A stretch of 64,000 bases of DNA from Trichodelitschia bisporula (Eukaryota > Ascomycota > Dothideomycetes > Phaeotrichales > Phaeotrichaceae): positions 433,322-497,321 of the forward strand of contig ML996690.1 in the NCBI GenBank assembly GCA_010356995.1. The letters are read 5' to 3'. A model generated the notes under the pieces. The model was not told where the DNA came from. It was given only the letters and a program-made list of their open reading frames with translations, and made no database searches. Below are positions 35,061-46,755 of this stretch, piece by piece. Positions within the stretch are counted from its first letter, which is position 1. Each line of letters starts with the position of its first letter. Made by a program: the position numbers and the translations under genes.

Positions 35061-35699
35061 GGTGGAATGCAGCTTGCCAACGAGGAACGAAGGGATCAAT
35101 ACGGATGCGTTCGTGCCCGCAAGCGCACGCCATAGACCGCAGAAGCAGCATTTTGAGCAGATCCGAGGTCGCAACCTGCACACACAGCCGCGTCTCTTTC
35201 CGCTCAAATTGTATCACGCAGGGTCGGCGGATGAGGTTCGCAACTGTGCGCGTGGTTGACTATGGGCGCGAATGGTGGTGCAAGGCTCTCCACGTGGGGT
35301 TCGGACGAACAAAGCCTTGCGTGGCTGGCTGGCCAATCTTCAACCTGGTCGCTGCTATCCGCCTGCGTTCCCGTCCGCAATTGGCCCGTTTCGCATCGAC
35401 TGCCAACCACCATAGAGGCGCGGGGAGTCGCGCACTGCGCAAAACATATCGCTATGCGGCCGGTAGCCTCAACTCTCCCTGTCTTTGCTTGGGTTGAACC
35501 CCTCGGCGCGCGTGATGGAGTGCGGTGATGCTAGTCTCGTATCGCCGCACCTGCAGGGCAGCGGCAGCGCGACATTCCCTGGATGTACGCAGTGACAGAT
35601 CGAGTGGGTGATTAGAGATGGCCGTTTGTAGCCCTTTTCCTCGCGCTCCTCTCCTCCACTCCTACAACTTCATTGAAGTCGTACCTCGCAGCTTCAAGC
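35061..35699. promoter_or_regulatory. Bidirectional promoter region of the GT4/UDP-sugar dehydrogenase pair
   Basis: 639 bp between the two divergent start codons with no gene of its own. The arrangement allows shared control of both genes. No specific factor site is identified. Confidence 0.4.
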
Positions 35700-37699
35700 A
35701 TGGATCCGGCACCCTTCCTCTCAGACCTGTCCGATGAAGGCTCCCTCGAATATTCCGACTTCAGCACACCGGAGGGGAGCCCGAGTTTGTGCCCGCTTTC
35801 GAGCGAAGGGACTCTGGAGTCGAACTATATGGCTGTAGATGACCTTTCAACTTCATCCGTAACACTTCGTAAGACTGGATCTGCTCCTCAAGACGACGTG
35901 CCTGTGATCCGCAAAGTATGTGTTATTGGTGCTGGCTACGTTGGTGAGTTCAAACCGGCAATTGCGTTTCCTTTCCTCTCTTAGTCTAAGATGATCTTCA
36001 TATTGCATCCACTGCTGAGCAATCAGACATTTAACAACATTCGCAGGTGGCCCAACAGCAGCCGTCCTTGCGCTGCACAACCCGCACATCGACTTCACCG
36101 TTCTCGACCGAGACCCCGCCCGTATCCGCCGCTGGAATTCCGGTCACCTTCCCATCCGCGAACCAGGATTGTCTGAGGTCGTCCGAGTCGCGCGTGACGG
36201 GTACACCAGCGACCCTGAACCGCTGGTGCAGAATCTCCGCCGGATAGATTCGAAACTTGACGCCCAGGACTACCAAGCTTCAGACCGGAAACCGAATCTG
36301 ATGTTTAGCACCGACACGCCAACCGTTCTTGCCGACGCCGACCTGGTATTCCTTGCGGTAAATACTCCGCCCAAAGCCACTGGCATAGGAGCCGGGGCCG
36401 CGAGCGATCTTTCCGCGCTGGAAGGCGCGGTCGCCGACATTGGGAAGTACGCGAAGGCGGGCACGATTGTTGTGGAAAAGAGCACGGTGCCCTGCGGAAC
36501 CGCACATGTGATAGAACAGCTCGTAAGCTTCCACATATTTCCTATCCATAAATCAATGCCCCTAACCCCCTCAGCTTTCTGCCTCCCGGCCCCAGACCCC
36601 TTTCTCCATCCTCTCCAACCCCGAATTCCTCTCCGAAGGCACCGCGCTCCGCAATCTCCTCCACCCCGATCGAATCCTAATCGGCGCACCTCGGACGCCC
36701 GCCGGCGCCCAAGCGACCCGCGCCCTCACCGCGCTCTACACACCCTTCATTCCACGCTCCAAAATCCTAGCCATCGACACCCGTTCCGCCGAGCTCGCCA
36801 AGCTAGCAGCCAACGCGTTCCTCGCCCAGCGCATCAGCAGCATCAACAGCCTGTCCGCGCTCTGTACCGCCACGGGCGCCGATGTGCACGAGGTCGCCGC
36901 AGCCGTGGGCGCAGACGCGCGTATCGGACCCGCGTTCCTAGGCGCTGGACTCGGGTTCGGCGGCTCCTGCTTCGGGAAGGATATCGCGAGCCTGGCGCAC
37001 ACAGCGCGCGCGCTGTACCTCCCAGACGTGGGCGCGTACTGGGCGAGCGTGCTGGAAGTCAACGTGGGGCAGCGGGTCCGCGCCGCGGGGCGCATTATCG
37101 CGAGGCTGAATAACAGCCTTGTGAGGAAGAAAGTGACGATCCTGGGGTTTGCGTATAAGAAGGGCACGGGCGATACGCGTGACAGCCTTGCGGTGCAGAT
37201 TGTGAGGATTTTGCTTGCGGAGCGCCCGGCTGAGATTGCGATTTTTGACCCCGCGTGTAGTCCGGCGGGGATTGAGCGGGAGATTGAGGGCCTGGGGCAT
37301 GAGGGACGGGTTAAGGTGTATACCGACCCGTACGCCGCGTGCCGCGATGCTAATGCGTTGCTTGTCGTTACGGACTGGGACATGTTCCGCAGTGGGTCAG
37401 CGGCGCGGGGAACGTATACGCTCGGGCCCGACGCCGGGGCGGTGCCGATACGGGCGGATGACAGCCGCATAGCTGTAGTGCCGCGCGGACACACCCTCGG
37501 CTCGGCGCCGGCGTGCGCGGATGAGTGTCCGGAGTGTGCGGCGCAGCGGGCAGATGGAGGTGCGATGGGCCGGCTGGATTGGGCGCGCGTGGCATATCAT
37601 CTTGCCGAGCCCCGATATGTGCTTGATGGGCGGGGAGTGCTGGGGAGGGAGGAGATGGGGCGGTTGGGGATTGAGGTTGAGGGGTTGGGGTGGGGGTAG
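35700..37699 (+). CDS. UDP-glucose 6-dehydrogenase family (nucleotide-sugar dehydrogenase)
   Basis: Exons 35700-35943, 36047-36522 and 36575-37699 give 614 residues. The first 70 residues are an acidic, Ser-rich extension. The Rossmann motif VCVIGAGYVGGPTAAVLA is split by intron 1. Next come NTPPKATGIGAGAASDLS, VVEKSTVPCGTA, FSILSNPEFLSEGTA, the catalytic cysteine in GFGGSCFGKDI and FAYKKGTGDTRDS. The C-terminal NAD/UDP domain ends with a Gly-rich tail. All catalytic landmarks of UDP-glucose dehydrogenase are present, predicting UDP-glucose to UDP-glucuronate using two NAD. A GDP-mannose or other UDP-sugar substrate is not excluded. Most yeasts lack this enzyme. The C-terminal 100 residues are longer than usual. 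Confidence 0.88.
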
Positions 37700-37712
37700 G
37701 GAAGGGGAGGGG
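37681..37712 (+). other. Potential G-quadruplex at the dehydrogenase stop codon
   Basis: Six G-tracts of three to five bases with loops of one to two bases span the stop codon (37697-37699) on the coding strand. The mRNA could fold into a quadruplex here. Structure is inferred from sequence only. Confidence 0.35.
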
Positions 37713-37937
37713 AGTGAAAGGTGGTTTGGAAGGGGAGGGAGTTTGGTTTATGGGATGGGAGAGGTGGGATTTCATGGATCAACTCCATGTGGTCGTTGGT
37801 GTGGTGCATAGGAGACCAGGAGCGTCCGCCTCCGAGTAATCAAGTTCCGAAGTAAGCGATTCGCCTTTCAACAGTTACAGTGAAGTATCATGGGCCCCAT
37901 CAGCCTCACCCGGCACAGTATCCCACACTCCATGACC

Positions 37938-38960
37938 CTAGATCTTCGCCGCCGCCCTCGCTTTCCCCCGCCAGCCACTCCTCGTCGCACCACCATCCAA
38001 CTCAATCACGTTGCCAGTCATATGGGCCGAGCCCAGGGAGCTGAGGAACAAAATCACGCCCGCAAAATCACTCGGCTTGCCAATCCGCCCCGTCGGCTGG
38101 CCCGCCGTAAGCGTGTCCTCGAACTTCTCAATGCCGAAGCTCGTCATCCGCGAGGGGAACACGCCACTGCCAGCGTCAGCACTCAACCAAAACCGAGAGC
38201 GCTATGGGGGAACCTACGGGCACACGCAGTTAACCATGATGTTCTTCGGCGCCAACTTGCTCGCCTGAATCCGGCTGAGATGCACACACGCCGCCTTACT
38301 CGGGCCATCTGTCCTCGTCAGTCTACCCTCAAACACCACAAGGGGCCCACGTACAGCTAAACGTCCCATGCCCCGGCGCACTCAGACCCCCACTCTCCGT
38401 ACTCGTAACATCCCCCGTCATAATCGCCGCCATACTCGCAATATTAATAACCCTGCTCGGGGTATCCGGGCTCGCCCCCTTCAGCAGCAATGGCTCCAAG
38501 CCAGCCGTCGTGTAAAAGATAGACTTGACATTCAGCGCCATGATCTTGTCCCACCCGCTCTCCGGGAAATCATCGTAGGGCGCGCCCCATGTCGCGCCAC
38601 TGTTGTTCAGTAGCACGGTGAGGCGATCGGTGCGCCGCTTGGTCTCGGCGACGAGCGCGTCGCAGCCCGCGCGGTCTTTGAGGTCCGCGACTATGTACTC
38701 GCATTTGCCGGGGCCGAGGGCGTTGAGCCGGTCTGCCGTCTGGGGGCCCGCGGGTTAGCTGCTATGTTTAGGTTTTGCGGAGTGTAAGGCACCTTCTTCA
38801 ACTCGCTCTCCTTGCGAGAGGCAATGATGACGCGCGCGCCGTTCTGCACAAACGCCTGCGCGGCCATTTCGCCTAGCCCCGAGGCCCCGCCCGTCACCAG
38901 CGCGATGTGGTTGCGGAAGTCGAAGAGGTTGGAGACGTGTAGGTTGGTGGTAGAGGTCAT
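37938..38960 (-). CDS. Short-chain dehydrogenase/reductase (classical)
   Basis: Exons 38960-38793, 38739-38355, 38308-38218 and 38166-37938 give 290 residues with consistent phases. The cofactor motif is TGGASGLG. The structural NNSG is at VLLNNSGATWG, the catalytic Ser in INIASMA, and the catalytic Tyr and Lys in YGPSKAA, where the Tyr codon is split by intron 2. Near the C-terminus GRIGKPSDFAGVILFLSS and TGNVIELDGG are typical of SDRs resembling 3-oxoacyl-ACP reductase or polyol dehydrogenases. The substrate cannot be read. The 3' end faces the UDP-sugar dehydrogenase, but I see no evidence of a joint pathway. Confidence 0.88.
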
Positions 38961-39594
38961 TTTGACTGATTGGGTTCAAGAATCAAGTATTGTAGGGTGA
39001 GAGAGGGGAACGATGGCGAAGTGTTGCGGCTTATGTTCACTTCTCCAGATTTCCCCACCGCGCGGCTCAGATGCGGAGGTGAGGTGGAGGCTACCCCGGC
39101 GCCAACCTCGGCATTGCGCTCCAGAGAAGATGTACCCCAGACACACGGGCGCTGCTGCTCCACTCATTGAAGGGCAACGCGCAGGGGTGCGGTTGAGGTG
39201 CTTAACGGCATCTCCTGCACACGCTTATAAATGACGAGAACCATGGACGCCAGTAATCACGCCCGCGAATCTCATGAACCGTTTCTAGGTCAAGCGCACA
39301 TCTCAAGAACCTACAACTATCATATCACAGTGTACTAAGTGTATATTACAAGCGCGACCTCGCCGTCTAATCAACAAGCCGCATCGCTCATAACGCCCGC
39401 CTAAGACGATAGGCACACCAAGGGGGAGGGGGAGAGAGGGGGAGGGGGAGAGTGGAGAACTGGGAGGGAAAAGGGCAGGGGGTAGCGCAACCATGACAAT
39501 AATAATCCACGAGATTCAGAAAGGATGCATGATCATACAAAGCTTTCCTTCCTATTACTCGCTCCGCCCCTCACTCGGCCTTCCATACCGTCCT
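38961..39594. other. Intergenic region with a strong G-quadruplex motif
   Basis: 634 bp between the SDR start and the RPN2 stop. At 39422-39448 four G5 tracts are spaced by loops of 1, 5 and 1 bases on the plus strand, followed by further G-runs to 39482. No gene seen. Confidence 0.5.
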
Positions 39595-42500
39595 CTATTC
39601 CCCAGACTCCTCATCATTATCGGTGAAGTAGTCAAAGTCATCTGGCAGAACGGCAAACGGTTGACCATCGTGCTCTTCATCCTCATCCACGGCCGTGAGG
39701 ACACCGGCAGCCGCTGCCGCGCCAGTCAGCCCCGAACCTGCAGTCTGCCGCACGGGCGTCTGCGGTGAGTCCCCGCTTAGCGCAGAGGCGAACGCAGTGC
39801 GAGTCGAAGGCTCTGGCTGGGCGGGGGCCTTCTTCAACTTGCGCTCGAGGAGCGTCTTGGGTTCCGAAGGCTTCGAGTCGTAGACAAGAACCACGCCTCC
39901 CGTCGGCTGCAGCTTGTTAGAACAGTTACTCGAGATACGAGAGAACCATACCTTCTTCACCGGCACGTAACGGTCACCCGGGAAGCTGATGTACTTGAGC
40001 TGCGAAGGCAGAACCCTCGACATGTTCTCGAGGTCGTAGCCGACCTTCTCCTTCTCCACCTTCTTCCTCGTCGTCTCCTTCTCTGCTTCGGCCTTCTCCT
40101 CCTTGGCCTTGGCATCATCGTCGATGTCCATCTTGTCCTCCTCCGGCGCCGCAACCTTCGGCGTCGTCGGCGTCTGGTCAACTTCCATGCTCGTGCTCTC
40201 CCGTGCCTGCTGGCGCTCCTTGGCCTGCTTTCTCCGCTTGGCCTGCGCCGTCGTCGAAAGCACAGCCGTCTTGACCTTCTCCGGCGCCTCCTCGGCCTTG
40301 ACCTCCTGCTCGGGCGGGTAGTCAAACATGCTAGGCCGCGTGGCGCTGTGGAACTTGAAGCTCGGTATCTCGAGGTTCTCGTCGACAGCGATGATAGACG
40401 TAGGAATGAACGCTAGGGAAAGGAAGTGCGTCATGGGGAACCAGTACCAGTATTGCGTGAACAGCGCCATGCCAATGATGGCGGTCATGTTAAGGTTACC
40501 GGTCTGGGTCTGCATGCCAATGGTGCAGTTGCGGCCACCGGCGTCGATGATACCCAGAGCAAGAGCACAGCCGAATTTGGCCATGGCGTCCTCATGGCGC
40601 TCGCCGATGGCCTTCTGCAGCATCTTGCGGATGCTGGCCACCTTCGGGTTCATGGCTTCGTTTTGCTGGACCATGATCATGGCAAGCGAGATGAGCGCAC
40701 CCTGGCGGACAAAGTCGACCGAGTCCTTCATCATGGGCTCGAGCAAATCGATCGCCTCGTCCAGACCGGTGCCAGCGCACGCAATACCCAGGGCCATGGT
40801 CGCGCCATACCGAACGTGAGGGTTGTACGACTCGGCCAAGAGTTCCACCATACGGGGCACGCTGGCAGGCTTGCGGAAGAGCACAAAACCCAAGCTCATG
40901 ACGGCAGCGCGGCGGACATCGTCACTGACATCGCTGACGGCGACGTGGAGAAGCTTGCGGACAGCCTTGTTGCTCCCAGAACCGCAGTAAGCCAGCGCGA
41001 TGGTCATAATACCGCCGTACCTCAGCGATGGGTCGGGATCGTCGAGCAGACCGTTGATCAGCTCATCTGCAGCCTCTTGGCGAGCATACATGACCAAAGC
41101 CATGCCCATGCCCAGGCCGCGGATGATCTTCTCGTGCTTGGTGTCATGAGCATACTGGATCATATCCTCGAGCACCTTAATGCTGCCCGTTCCCGCGTTG
41201 ATCAAGCCCATGGCCACACCGACAGCCTCTCCGTTGATCGCAGAGTCGGAGTAGAGCACGGTCTTAAGCTCCTCGTAGATGGTCTCAGAACCGGTACCCA
41301 TGCCCGCCACACCCATGCCGAGCGCACCGCCGTGCTGAACAACCTCCTCTCGCGCGTCAGTGAAATGCTTCTGGAGGTAATCCAGCACATGGGCTCCGTG
41401 GTTGGCGTAGATGAGGCCCAGAGCATAGAGCGAACCTCCCTGGCTGTACACCGAACCCCCGGACATGGTATTCTCCTTTGGCAGATACGGCTCAAGCAGC
41501 TTCTTGCCTTGGCTAATGTTGCCACGGTGGATCACGCCCAAAGCAGCGGTAGCAGTGAACTTGGACCAGTTCACAGCCTTGCCAAGCCACTCCAAATTCT
41601 CACGGAAAAATGAGTCGTTGGTAGTGCCGGAGTTCATGAAGGCATTGGCAAACGTGACAGCCGTGTGGAAGATGGAGTTACGCGCCTCCAAACTTTCCCG
41701 CACCTTGTTCAAAATGCTCTTATCGGCGCGGTTGTTGCGATACAAGAACTCCAAGTTGAGCTCGATGCTCTTGGAGCCCTCCAGGATTTGCTTGATCGAG
41801 GAGTAGGCCTTACGCTCCTCTTCAGTCGGTTCCCGCTGCTTCGTTCTCGAGACCATGGTGGTCTCTCCACTCGATCCGTCTACGTCTCCAAGCAGATGGT
41901 CGGTTTCCCTAGGTTCATCGGACTTAGGACCATGTGCACTGCCGTTGGCGGCCGGGGCTTCCTCCTTCTTCTCGGCATCAGGGATTTCCTTCATGACCTT
42001 TGAAAGGAACTCCTGGGTCCCGTTGTCGTAAAGGTCGAAAGAGAGCTGGTAGGCGATCGCACGAGACCGCGCGTCGCCGCGGTTAACCAGGTGCTTCAGC
42101 ATGTTCGAGGCCATCGAGTGTTGGTCGAGGTATACGACGCACTTCGCAATGGAGAAGTAGTCTGGGTTCGGAATGTCGTTCAGTAGGTCAAGGATGAGGC
42201 GAAGAATCTAACAAGTCAACCAACGAGTGACTGAAGTAGTAGGATACCATACCTCATTGCGCAGACCCCGCTCCTGCACCACGTTCATGCAAATGTCCAG
42301 AACATACTCCATAAGCTCCTTGCCCTTGCCAGCTTGACTCTCTTCCGGTTCCTCCTTGCTGGCCCGAAGAATAGCCTCCCGCAGCACTTCGAGATTCCGA
42401 GCCTCGATAGCAATGCCAACGACCTGGCGGTAATTTCCAGTCTTATAACAGGACTCGAACAACCGGCGGATGATGCTATGAAGCTGCTTCTGTGCGCTAC

Positions 42501-43250
42501 GCTGGAGGAATGACGAAGAACCCGCAAACGTTACATCTTCTCCTTCTGCCGTCTTTACGCCCGATGAGGATTCCGGACGCGAAAGAAGGGACTTTGAAGG
42601 GAGCGTAGAGTGCGAAAAAGGCGTCGTGGGAGACACCAAGGCAGCGGCCTGGCTAGCACTCCCGTTCTCCTTGGATGTGAAGGACGTTGTCAGCTTGATG
42701 TCATCGGGGTTGCCTGAGGGCGCAGGCGTCGGAGGATGGTGCATAGCGGACAGAAGGATATAAGTGTCGATGCACTTGGCTATTTCCTACGTTAGCTTCA
42801 GATCCACGCCGCAAGGGCCGGTGTGTGCATACTGATGATGGTATTCTCGTACTCGCCGGGCGAATCCAGGTTGAAGAGCTTGCCGGCGCAAAGCGCGAAC
42901 TGCATGCTCTCATTGTACTCTTGAAGCTGGTAATACACCTTGGATGCAACCAGAGCCGCCATTTCGCGCTCGGGAAACGATTCATCTTCGTACAGCGCCT
43001 CTCTAGGTGGCGTTAGAGCGAGTCCGGCAAAGCCCACAGGCGCAACTCGCCATGTCTGCCTATGAGACGACACGGCGAGGCAGCACTGGGCGCGATAGCT
43101 ATACACTCACATTTGGTCTATCGATGCAGAAACCTCCGGCCACAAGTAGTCGATCTCGTTGTTGAGCTTGTGCAGGGCGTAGCGTTGGATCGGAGTCACA
43201 GGCTCTGACAGGAGGCCAACCAGGCCGGCTGCAGAAGTCAGACCGGCCAT
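39595..43250 (-). CDS. RPN2: 26S proteasome regulatory subunit RPN2 (PSMD1)
   Basis: Exons 43250-43111, 43002-42833, 42779-42253 and 42207-39595 give 1149 residues. Rpn2 is the large solenoid base subunit of the 19S particle that holds Rpn1/Rpn13 and the ATPase ring. The N-terminus MAGLTSAAGLVGLL, ALYEDESFPEREMAALVASK and KCIDTYI match the family. The long middle exon holds the proteasome/cyclosome (PC) repeats, for example GMGMALVMYARQEAADEL, YGATMALGIACAG and GALISLAMIMVQ. The C-terminal part has a charged Lys/Glu insert and the conserved PTGGVVLVYDSKPSEPKTL before a disordered tail. A 39-nt segment 39951-39913 (GTATGG...CTAACAAG) may be a further, stop-free intron; removing it would give 1136 residues. 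Confidence 0.95.
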
Positions 43251-44832
43251 CTCGGACAGCTGGAGTGAGTAGCCGCGATGACGGTCGCTCTACTAAAGTA
43301 GCTGGAAATGAAAAGGGGGCCGAAGGAAGCACGTCGATGACGGTTTCGGAAGTCAGGCGGTGGTGACGACGTTTGGGGAGTGTGGTGTTTTAGGGACTGG
43401 GGGCGGCGTGGAAGCGCAGGCAGATCTGACGCGATTTAAAGGGTTTGTGAAGGAGGGTTGGAAGACAGTTTTGCGAACAAGAAGACGATGGCGAATGCGA
43501 GGTGGTGATGTGCTGTTCCAATCGTCAAGATCAGAGCTGTTGCTAGCTGTCGGGCGAACACAGACGCGATTCACCATGGCAGGAGGAGGGCAAGGTCACG
43601 CCGCGAGCGAGCTTGGCGCTCCAGAGCTTTGTCATCGTCTGAAGTGCCTTAGCGCCTTGTGGGTGCAGATATAAATAATCCTGCGGCTCTGCAGCATTCT
43701 ACGCGCTACCATTCACGACACAAGCGAGCACTTGAGTATGGTAAATACGGATGTACTGCTGCAGATTCTCGGTTTACTGTGGATTACGTCACTTCCTATT
43801 CATGCAGATAAAGACCTCCTCGCAGTACTTTGCAAAGGCACCGCGCTCTTCCTTATTAGCTACGCTCCCACAGAGCTATCGACTGTGCTCCAACTTTTGA
43901 TCCCTGAACCAGAACCAGGGACTTGACCAACGCACCCAGACCATGGCCGATTTCGGCTCGGGACATATTATTCAAATCAGTGGTTAGGCCGTGAGGTCAC
44001 TCTACCACAGTCCTAATGCCAGCTTGATCAGTGGCCGGTTAGGATTGCTAGCCGCCTATCGGATCAAAGACTGGAACTCCAGTAAATTGTACATCCGTAG
44101 TCGGTGAACATAGATGGCTCAAGGGCAACATCAAGAAAGTCATAGCCACTCTGCGTGAGCGTTTTTGCAGACGTTGATGGCTACGACAGTTCTATGTTGC
44201 CCTTAGCTGTTCCAGCGCACGTAGCATACAGTAATCCTGCCGAGAGACTGCAATGTACAGAAGTGTGTAGGATGGGGACTTGAGGGAGATCAACGACTGT
44301 GTCCTTCCGCCTTTGCCATCGGCGCTCTGGCAAGGAAAGGCGTGAAGAGAAATAGAATATGAAAGAGCAAACCATCGTCAACTGCTGCCCCCTTCAGGCC
44401 CCAAGACCCACAAAAAAGAAGTCACAGCCGCCGTGCCTAGGCATATTTGCAGAGTACACCGGTCATAACCTTTTTTCCGGATCCTTGCCCTTTGTTTACG
44501 CGATGGATCAAAGATGATCCGCGAAACTCCTCGTGCCGCAGAGAGCAAGCCAAGCCGTTTTCGTCAAAGGCAATCTCTCATTGCTTAGCGGCGCGCGCGA
44601 GCCCCATCCCCGTCCACCGACGCATCGCATAGTTAATCCACGCTTTGGCGAACAGCTATCCGCCACTCTTCGTCATTCACGCGTCGTGCCCCCCGACCCT
44701 CTCACTAGGGGAAAGGGACGGATTCACCTACCAGAATACGTTCGGGTTGCACCACCGTCTCTTACGTAGTAGGACCTTGCGCACGCGCATCCGCTCCCTC
44801 TACCTATCCCTCTTCCGCCCCCTCCCCCCACA
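43251..44832. promoter_or_regulatory. Divergent intergenic region between RPN2 and CET1
   Basis: About 1.6 kb with promoters for two housekeeping genes at its ends. I see no gene, repeat or recognisable control site in it. Confidence 0.4.
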
Positions 44833-46191
44833 ATGGACCTATCCTCTCTCCTTAACCCCGCCGGTGACACCGGTGCGAAGAAACCTCAAGTTCCCCAGCG
44901 CACGGCTTCTCTTGCACCACCCCTCCAACACCATTCACCTACAACTCCACTTCTTCAACGCCAGGCCTCCCTCCCCACCTTTCCCACCATACAGTCCCCC
45001 ATGGAAGCTCTTCGACAATCGCCTCCTGACCCTCACCCCTTTCAGGAACAAAGCTCCAGTGTGAGCCCGAAAACGGTTATGTCCCGGAAGCGGAGTGGTT
45101 CAGCCGTCGACATGATCCAGCCTCCTCCCCCACCCAAAAAGCGTCGGCATGAGATTCCCATATGGGCTGTGAGAGAGGATTCTAAGAAGGCACGTCAACT
45201 CAAGACCAACGACCGGCAACCCAGACATCCCTCGCCGTTGCAACAAGCCCCAAATGCTGCAGCACCTCCTGCTACGGCTGCACCCCCTCCGGTCACCACT
45301 CCACAAGTCGAAGCTACCCCCCTCGTGGAGCGCAGCCTCGACAACATCAAACCGTACAATGATCTCGTGCGTGTCGTGGCCAACTTCCTCTGGGAGAGCG
45401 TCATCTTGGGTCCCAGACTTGGCTCCGAGGGCCACGTTGAGATTGAAGCCAAGCTTGGTACCCTGATCGATATGGACACTGGCGAGCGCCTCAACCTCCC
45501 AATTAGGTCAGAGGCCGTCGTCGCGCCGTCAACCGGTCGCACACGCTTCCAGAGTCTCATGAGTATCCAACAGCACAAGGCACTGAACGAATACCTCAAC
45601 ATTGCGGCGCGCAAATCTCTCGAGGGGAACCGTGTGCCGATTGAGTACGTGCATCTTTATGAAATGGATACCCTCTACCTTCTCCCCGACGCCTTCATCT
45701 CGTCGCTGTCGCCGGTCACTCAAGAGGTCCTTAGTCGGAGCAAGAATAGGCATCATCGCGTACGTGTCACTAGGGACCAAAAGACCAAGGAAGTCAAGGC
45801 CACAATCATCAAGGTCCGCCTTGCCGATCTTGAAGTGTACTGTCCGAATGACCCCTTCGACTACCGCATCAGCGTCGCGGCTGAAATCAACTACCCCCAC
45901 CCCATTGACGGCCTCGTTGAGTACACGGAACAGGGAGCGTCAACGGCGCGGGGCAAGGATCGGTTGACGTACAAGCACCAGAGCTTCCAAGTCGACCTGA
46001 CCCAGGTCACGCAAAAGACCAACGCTTCCAAAATCCACGAGCTCGAAGTGGAAATGGATGTTAATCAGCTGTACGCACAGGCCGCCCTCGTTCAACAGAA
46101 CTTGCCTAGCCAGTACGAGAAGTACGTCAAGGCTTTCCTCAACTATGTCACCGTCACCAGGCGGGCGGGCCAGGATTCAATGGGGAATTGA
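44833..46191 (+). CDS. CET1: mRNA 5'-triphosphatase, capping enzyme beta subunit
   Basis: A single exon of 452 residues. The enzyme removes the gamma phosphate of nascent pre-mRNA, the first step of capping, and is of the metal-dependent tunnel type peculiar to fungi and protists. Residues 1-170 are disordered and Pro-rich with a nuclear localisation-like PPKKRRHE. The catalytic domain starts near residue 175. Motif A is VEIEAKLG near residue 202, followed by basic strands RHHRVRVTRDQ and KATIIKVRLADLEVYCPND. Motif C is HELEVEMD near residue 412. The EIEAKLG and ELEVE glutamates form the metal site. The length fits fungal Cet1/Ctl1 proteins. Confidence 0.93.
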   Translation: MDLSSLLNPAGDTGAKKPQVPQRTASLAPPLQHHSPTTPLLQRQASLPTFPTIQSPMEALRQSPPDPHPFQEQSSSVSPKTVMSRKRSGSAVDMIQPPPPPKKRRHEIPIWAVREDSKKARQLKTNDRQPRHPSPLQQAPNAAAPPATAAPPPVTTPQVEATPLVERSLDNIKPYNDLVRVVANFLWESVILGPRLGSEGHVEIEAKLGTLIDMDTGERLNLPIRSEAVVAPSTGRTRFQSLMSIQQHKALNEYLNIAARKSLEGNRVPIEYVHLYEMDTLYLLPDAFISSLSPVTQEVLSRSKNRHHRVRVTRDQKTKEVKATIIKVRLADLEVYCPNDPFDYRISVAAEINYPHPIDGLVEYTEQGASTARGKDRLTYKHQSFQVDLTQVTQKTNASKIHELEVEMDVNQLYAQAALVQQNLPSQYEKYVKAFLNYVTVTRRAGQDSMGN

Positions 46192-46755
46192 GGCGCGAAG
46201 GAACGTTGTGTGCACACGACAACGAGGACATAGCGCTTTGTGATGGCCACAAAGCCTCGAGAAGCAGCAAAACGGCCATCGATGTCATGAACACTTAGTC
46301 TCCAGCCCTCACCACTTGCGTTTTCTGCTTTCGGAGTTTGGGTTCGACAGGCGGTTAGGATGATGTTTTGGCCATTGATCTGCGGAGATACCATGAGAAG
46401 GGCGGTTTGTTCTGGCGTCGCTGAACGGTTGGACGGCGTATTGTTCGATGTTATGCATGCGTATGTGTAGTAATAGTGGACGACATTCTCCGATTCAAGA
46501 ATCAAGGTACAGAGGGATACGGGTTTTATGTAAGATGTACGGGAGGACAAATCTGCACTACAGTACGTTCAGTTTCATGTCACATGTGAAGGTGGACGTT
46601 GACAAGCCCTGTATGGAGAGGCGGTGGTGCCAAGGGTTATTGTGGCTTTTGCGTTTCCAGCACCACCAAACAACACCATTTATCCATTCAATCCGCCGTG
46701 CTTCGAGCAGCGACTCTATCCACGCCTGTCCCAGCAACCCGTCAATTGCGCCACC
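46192..46755. promoter_or_regulatory. Intergenic region between CET1 and COX10
   Basis: 564 bp containing the CET1 3' end and the COX10 promoter. The frame upstream of COX10 is open to 46624 but begins only with GTG. No other gene. Confidence 0.4.

Noticed and set aside
33588-38960. Three-gene sugar pathway including the SDR at 37938-38960
   Set aside because: The SDR resembles general oxoacyl or polyol reductases and only converges with the dehydrogenase. There is nothing linking it to nucleotide sugars.
40426-41613. Long plus-strand open frame (395 codons) over RPN2
   Set aside because: It is antisense to the conserved PC-repeat exon of RPN2. Its His/Gly/Val/Asp-rich composition is what the opposite strand of a C- and G-rich coding region gives. 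No domain is recognisable.
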